The notes under the pieces: model-generated | Databases searched by the model: none | What the model saw: the letters and a program-made list of their open reading frames with translations, nothing else | What the model was told of the DNA's origin: nothing | In this document: positions 58,913 to 64,000 of the stretch, piece by piece | How positions within the stretch are numbered: position 1 is the stretch's first letter | How the letters are laid out: each line of letters begins with the position of its first letter | Made by a program: the position numbers and the translations under genes | From: Glomus cerebriforme | Taxonomy: Eukaryota; Glomeromycota; Glomeromycetes; Glomerales; Glomeraceae | Length of the DNA: 64,000 bases | Direction of reading: 5' to 3' | Assembly (NCBI GenBank): GCA_003550305.1 | Contig: QKYT01000011.1 | Location: forward strand, 386,346-450,345

Positions 58913-61009
58913 ATTAATTCTGAAATTATGAATCCCATTCTCTGATATATGAAAAATATAATCAGTGATAAAAATGTAAAGTTTCATGAATATCTTTAGA
59001 ACTGGTAGGTATATCTAGTTCAAAAGACAGAAAAAAAGCCTCACTCAATTCTGGTCTTAAAATCTATGCTTCAGCAATACGGAAAAAATATTATTACAGA
59101 TTTTATTGGGATAAAATTCTGGGACTGCATCTTCATTTTGCAATATCAGATTTGGGTAAAATTCTTGGATAATTTAATAGTGCTATTCAAGCTCGAAAGC
59201 TAATTATCATGAATGAGATAGGGAGCTCTAGTGAAGAATGGCATAAATTTAATGGACATCTCAAATCCCTTATAATGGAAGGAAAAGTAGCTATAGAATG
59301 CAAAGATCTTAAAACTATACGAATAAATGATTATGCTGGGTATATGGTTACAAGCAATCAGGATGCACTGCTTAAGATAGATATAGAAAATTCTTGTATA
59401 ATCTATTATGATATTTTGGTATGCTGTAAAGGTAAACAGCATATTTTAATCAGCTAAAGAAAATTCTAGACCATTTTGATACATCAGGAGTAGTTATGTC
59501 ATATCTTCTTAGCCGTGATATATCTAACTGGAATTCTGGAGAAATCCCTTCTATAAAAATGAAAGTAAATATAATGTGTGATCAGCTTCCTAGTCCTATT
59601 TAATTTATAATTAACTATATTGCATCTAGGGCTAAGAATAGAACATCCACACAAAGTCATACATCATTATATCAAAAGTATCTTAAATGATGTGAAGAGA
59701 ATGGTGAAAAACTATTGACTAGTAAAGTTACTAGAAAAAAGTTTTCTGAAATTGGTATTGAAAGCAAATAAGTGTAGACAGGCAGTAAAAAAAGAGAATA
59801 GCAATACATTCTTAATCGCTCTAAAATTGTAGCCAAACTTTGTGAATCTGGTCTAGGTGATATCGAAGAATTTTCTGATACACCTTAATCCAATTTACCC
59901 GAAAATGAGACAGCAGACATATCCATATTCAATGTACCAGAAACGATTCTAAAGGAACTAACTATTTTTCCAAAAATAATCCTGACTCTTCCAGAAAAGA
60001 ATATACCTTCACCTAATACTAGTAAAGATAAGAAGAGATATAAGAAGAGTGATTTGATTCAAGAGCTTTTCAACTATGTGACAGCTAAAGCTCCAGTCAT
60101 TTCAACATCTGGCATATCCAAAACTTCTAAAACACCTGAGCTAGTAATCGATAGTTCTGATACTAGCAAGCATTCTGAATCAATTGAGCCTATTTGTAAG
60201 GTAATAAATACACCTCCTAAAGAAACAAGTGTTAAGCATAATTTATCCAAACCTAATGAAGTATCATCTGCCATACTTCTGTCAAGAGATCAGTGTAAAA
60301 ATCATCTTAGAAAAAGGGCAGTTAAACTTGAAGAGAATCCAAATGTCTTTGTAACCATTACTAAAAAAGACAAGCTCAATTCTATTAGATTCTGAGATAG
60401 AATGGAAACTGATGCTCAGATGTGTGATTATGCAAAGAAGATAGAAGAAATTCCTAATGAATATATATAGACATGACAGTATGAGAAAGATTGATAGGAG
60501 AAGAAATAATCTGCCGTTCTCTCAAGAAAGATGGGATCATATTCTCATGGCTCGATACTGATAAGAAATAGCAAAAAAATGTAAGCATATTCCAGAAGAA
60601 TAGTATACTTTGATAAAGAGCAAATAAAAGCAGAACAATAGTATTGGTAAGGATGGAACTTTTCATTCTTTACAATTAGGTGATATATAATTTCAAATTA
60701 TTATTATTTTTTTTTACTTATCCTATCAATCTGCAATTTTCAAATATATGCAAAATATATTCTGGCCAGAGTAAGTGGTCTCAAAGAAACCTCCCATAAG
60801 TTATATATTTTTTTCCCTTTTTCTAACCTTTTGATAGCTTTTACTAACCATGAAGTAGTGAAATTACAGAATATTTTTTTTGAATTGAACTTTGTCTCAC
60901 TTAATATAATCTGAATACCACAGATTAATCTACCAAATATATTCTACATACCATACCATATCTGCAATTACAACCAAGTTTGTTATAAACCACCAATTTA
61001 CTAATGAGA

Positions 61010-62070
61010 TGAGTATCAAAGAGCTCAATCAGTATGCACCAGAAATGTATAACCTCTTGGAAGATGATAGAAAAAAAGATGTCAGACTCGTAATCATCTC
61101 CAAAAAGGGTATTAATTTAGCAAAGAATAGGCATTCACATTAATTTTTGACCAGAAAAATGGGCAGTACATAAGTCAAGTACCAAATGGTTTGCTTAAGC
61201 AAATGATCTCAGAATTAGAAGCTAAAGTAAATATAAGCCTAATGTCTGATAACATTCCAGAAGGAGAGACTATTAAAGAAATGACTCAGTGTATTATCTG
61301 AAATAATCTTAGTAAAAGAGATGTAAAAGCAATATCTAAAACCTTAGTCAAAACTGCCTCTGGTCCTGTTACTGGCTTGAACTATCTCTCTAGACTTCAA
61401 AGGAAATTGGAAAATTTCAATGCTCTAAAAAAAATAATTTCTGCTACAAAGATTCCAGAAATAACCAAAGAATCTAATAAAATTCAAAAGAAACGTAGTG
61501 AGCAATGCAAAAATGAAAGGATTGATTTTTCAGATCACTTTTCATTAGAATTAGTTAAGAAAAGATTAAATAAATATAATATATCTAATATATCTAATAA
61601 ACAGATTCTAGCAGATGTAATGATTATGCTTTGCATCCATCCTGCTGAAATTAAAAATTTGCACATATTTAATGGAAATGTAACTGGGTACGCAAAAAAC
61701 AGGAGGGCACAAGACATTCCTCAAGTATTTAGATCACTAGAAAAAAATGAGAAACGGGCAAGACAATTGCTTATATGGATTCAGGAAGCAATTTCTTCCA
61801 GACAGTTAAAAGATCCTGAAAAACCTGGATCTGTATACTTAAGTGCATTTTTGAAAAAAAGATGAATTTCTTTCTAAAAGTGATAAATCACTGCTTTCAA
61901 GTTATTTGCACAAATTAGAGGCAATATTTGCTATTATAGCACATGATGCAAAGAATTTATCAGAGACTATGACTATTGCCAATGAAACACTTCATCATAA
62001 TTCCAACAACCATACCTTTCCTGCAAAAAACTATACTATAGTAAATTATTGAAAGAAAGAATAACCTTAC
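61010..62070 (+). pseudogene. decayed tyrosine-recombinase-like segment of the large element
   Basis: One clear frame, 61377-61865 (162 codons), encodes FSLELVKKRLNKYNISN, VMIMLCIHPAEIKNLHI and VTGYAKNRRAQDIPQVFRSL. This fits the region around the first catalytic Arg of tyrosine recombinases (MLxxRPxE becomes LCIHPAE, with the expected Arg as His). Upstream (61010-61376) and downstream (61866-62070) the frame is interrupted by several stops, with VNY near the end as a possible nucleophile region. The gene is dead. Its assignment is an inference from motif order. Confidence 0.5.
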
Positions 62071-62341
62071 AATCAGGTAAGGGCATTTAAGCTCTTTGAT
62101 GAAAACTAATCATATATATGGGTTAGAGGATTGGGATATCATTTATTAATTTTATTTTTTTGCTTGAGACAAGATATATCATATATAAAATATCATAAAA
62201 ATAATAACTGATCAAAAGCATTCATCCGATAGTATAGCTAGTGAGCAGAAAGTTATCAGATATACAGAGAAAACAGCCTGATTATTTGGACTGGATGAGC
62301 AGAATATAAGAGTATATAAAGCACTCTCTGGACAGATTTGG

Positions 62342-62596
62342 ATGTTAGAAAAAAGACTGGAAGATTATCATTTTGAATATGTAAAGCTTAAAAGAAAGGT
62401 CAATTTATTGGAAGCTGAATTGGATAATCTGGACGAATGTATAGATAAGAAAATTGTGGTCAACTTAATACAAGAAATAGTTCTCTCACTGATTGGTAAA
62501 AAAGGTAAGGCTTTAATCTATTCCTTCTATTCATCCAGATCCTCCAAAGATTCTGATTCGAATGAGATAATTGAGGGTCCTATATGTACCAGATAA
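62342..62596 (+). CDS. coiled-coil ORF of the large element
   Basis: An 84-codon frame with a strong heptad pattern (EYVKLKRKVNLLEAELDNL) and a Ser-rich end. It probably belongs to the element's gene set. It may be a fragment, because the DNA on both sides is open only with stops. Confidence 0.4.
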   Translation: MLEKRLEDYHFEYVKLKRKVNLLEAELDNLDECIDKKIVVNLIQEIVLSLIGKKGKALIYSFYSSRSSKDSDSNEIIEGPICTR

Positions 62597-62738
62597 GAGA
62601 AAAAAAGATGTCCCTTATAAACAACGAAGGAAGGTGTGATTGAAAAAGGTTAAGCATGTGATAGTTTAAAGAGATGAATCAGGTATTTTACATATTTTTT
62701 GATTAAAAATATTCACCTCCTTATCTAAAAGACTGCAG

Positions 62739-63008
62739 GTGAAGTTAGCAACTAAGCTTTATCATTTTTTTGAATTAATGAGAAAAAAGTGGTCTACTTC
62801 GTCTGAGACTAGTTCATCTAAATCAAGCTCATTCAAAAGTAGTTCATCTGAGTCTAGTTCATTATCTGAGAGTAGTTTCTCTGAAACTAGTTTATTTGAA
62901 TCAAGTACATCAAAACTTAGTTTATCTAAATCCAGTTCATCCAATTCTAATGTTGATGAGGTAATAAACATGATTAAGCATCAAAGAATTAGAGAGTACC
63001 TAGCATGA
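62739..63008 (+). CDS. Ser-rich ORF of the large element
   Basis: 89 codons. About half are Ser in repeats of SKSSSxES and SSSLSESS type, preceded by YHFFELMRKKWS and followed by DEVINMIKHQRIREYL. Likely disordered, perhaps the linker before the protease-like domain. It is probably one exon or fragment of a longer, now broken, polyprotein. Confidence 0.4.
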   Translation: MKLATKLYHFFELMRKKWSTSSETSSSKSSSFKSSSSESSSLSESSFSETSLFESSTSKLSLSKSSSSNSNVDEVINMIKHQRIREYLA

Positions 63009-63078
63009 AGGAAAGATTTAGGAGAAAATGCATATAACAAAAATAAAGTTATTGGCTACTGATAAATGCTAGTCTGCA

Positions 63079-63429
63079 ATGATAGAGATTTATTTTTTTA
63101 TGATTGAATATTATATATTCTATAACAAAATGATCATTATAAATTGCGCAGTTGAAAAAAATATCCCTATTAAGACAGTAATTGATTCAAGTACCAATAT
63201 AAATTGCATTAGCCAAAAACATATTAATGAATTAGGAATTACATATCATGATAAAAGCAATAGTATTGAGACTTCAGATGCATTCTATTCCACATTAGGA
63301 AAGGTTAATCTACATATTATCTTAAATGATGGAAAGAAGCATAAAAGCATATCCAGTAAATTTATAGTTGTCAGGTCAAATTGGCCTGATCAATTTCCTA
63401 AAATTCTTCTGGGCTCATCATGGATGTGA
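63079..63429 (+). pseudogene. retropepsin-like aspartic protease segment, active site altered
   Basis: The 116-codon frame contains VEKNIPIKTVIDSSTNINCI, HINELGI, TLGKVNLHIIL and, near the end, FPKILLGSSWM. This order (hydrophobic-hydrophobic-D-[ST]-G, then ILG near the C-terminus) is the retropepsin/A2-type fold. The catalytic triad D-[ST]-G reads D-S-S, so activity is unlikely. It stops at TGA in WM*, where the family continues. Confidence 0.55.
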
Positions 63430-63557
63430 GAAAATGGTGCAAGTTTAAATATGTATAATTTGACATTAACATTAGATGATGATTTTGTGATCCTATTTAA
63501 GAAGTAAATTATATTAGTTCTAAAGGACTGAACTTTCTAACTGATCAATCTGGAGTA

Positions 63558-63758
63558 GTGATCAACAAAATATTGTGCATTTTTTTTAATATAATCAATA
63601 GATCTAATAACAAAATGATAGATGATGAGATGGTTGCAGATTATAATAACTTTATTAAGGAATATGAATTAAGAAAGAATTGGTATATTGAATCTGAAGA
63701 TAGGAGGGATGAATGGATTGCCTGGGATGATCTTTTTTGTGAGATCAAATCCTATTGA
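63558..63758 (+). pseudogene. C-terminal fragment of the element's protease-like protein
   Basis: A 66-codon frame with DYNNFIKEYELRKNWYIESE and WIAWDDLFCEIKSY. It lies just after the protease-like segment, and both could once have formed one protein. I do not recognise a domain. Confidence 0.35.
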
Positions 63759-63924
63759 AAACAAAGGTGGTCAGGTATTGGAAAGAAAAAATACTTAAAT
63801 AATTTGTTTATAGTTTACCTACTGTAAGAAATCCAATAGCCTTATTTGATGTATTCATACAATCCAATGCTTTTTATTTTCTGCAAATTTTAAGTCTGAT
63901 AAAATTGTATGATACAATTCGTGG
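63759..63924. other. AT-rich tail of the large element
   Basis: No feature seen. Confidence 0.4.
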
Positions 63925-64000
63925 TGACTAAAGCTCCGCACGAGCCGGCTCGAGCCGAGCCAGAGATCGGCTCGAGCTCGGCTCGAAATAATTTTCGAGC
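63925..64000. repeat. GC-rich GAGCC/GGCTC repeat at window edge
   Basis: The AT-rich background turns abruptly into alternating CGAGCC and GGCTCGAG motifs. The same kind of motif flanks the MITE at 50.0 kb. It probably is the first end of another such element, cut by the window. Confidence 0.55.

Larger units (their letters stand above)
56340..60690 (+). pseudogene. decayed primase-SF3 helicase gene of a large mobile element
   Basis: A broken reading frame can be followed in pieces. 56357-56590 encodes FRLIINFDLP and a following conserved stretch, resembling the acidic core of archaeo-eukaryotic primases. 56768-57001 and 57468-57674 continue it. A hAT-like element splits it at 57676-58912. 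Downstream, at about 59050-59110, YGKNIITDFIG is a Walker-A-like GKN of SF3/DUF5906 helicases. 59209-59455 includes EWHKFNGHLKSLI and MVTSNQDALLKID. 59460-59890 continues with several stops. A polar, Ser/Thr/Pro-rich tail (60054-60395) ends with NVFVTITKKDKLNSIRF. More than ten in-frame stops plus frame changes show the gene is dead. The primase call is weaker than the helicase call. Confidence 0.6.

Noticed and set aside
60074..60274. 66-codon minus-strand frame
   Set aside because: Antisense to the polar tail of the primase-helicase relic.

Overview
The window looks like nuclear DNA of an arbuscular mycorrhizal fungus of the Rhizophagus (Glomeromycotina) type. This is an inference from very AT-rich sequence, genes cut by many short GT-AG introns (mostly 50-100 bp), a tandem family of kinases with a cysteine-pair N-terminus, LRR-plus-coiled-coil and BTB/BACK proteins, and abundant decayed transposons. 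No species was confirmed by search.

Layout. 0-8 kb: a 47-bp tandem repeat spanning an assembly gap, then two same-strand members of a lineage-specific TKL-like kinase family (one broken, one intact) and a small LRR gene. 9.8-12.3 kb: a large, apparently intronless protein with concanavalin/LamG-like domains and a C-terminal methyltransferase-like segment, split by one frame break. 12.8-34.8 kb: a compact island of mostly conserved eukaryotic genes. These are a telobox Myb-like protein, SUA5 (tRNA t6A synthesis), an unknown gene, MED17 (Mediator), DCTN5/p25 (dynactin), a C2H2 zinc-finger protein, RBM18, the MAK5/DDX24 ribosome-biogenesis helicase, RNA polymerase I subunit A49, SEM1/DSS1 (proteasome lid) and a YjbQ/UPF0047 protein. 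Three pairs are head to head with 160-280 bp between start codons. Exon joins were worked out by reading phases, and the totals are whole numbers of codons.

35-50 kb: three more kinase copies on the minus strand (two intact, one dead), two older kinase relics and a BTB-BACK gene whose C-terminal half is a DUSP-like domain. The kinase units are tandem segmental duplications that include flanking DNA, with copies in every stage of decay. Short 3' exons shared by all copies show that the proteins extend beyond the stop codon seen in the large kinase exon.

50-64 kb: transposon-rich DNA. It holds a MITE with tandem covarying hairpins, a decayed Crypton-like tyrosine recombinase, hAT-like elements with 8-bp target duplications, a hairpin MITE, and a long decayed element. 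The long element carries primase-like and SF3-helicase-like segments, a probable tyrosine-recombinase segment, coiled-coil and Ser-rich ORFs and a retropepsin-like fold. It is the best candidate here for an under-described system, although this copy is dead.

Functionally the core island covers general gene expression (Mediator, Pol I, ribosome assembly, tRNA modification, proteasome). The flanking kinase, BTB and LRR genes are of the expanded, fast-evolving kind; any link to signalling or symbiosis is inference.
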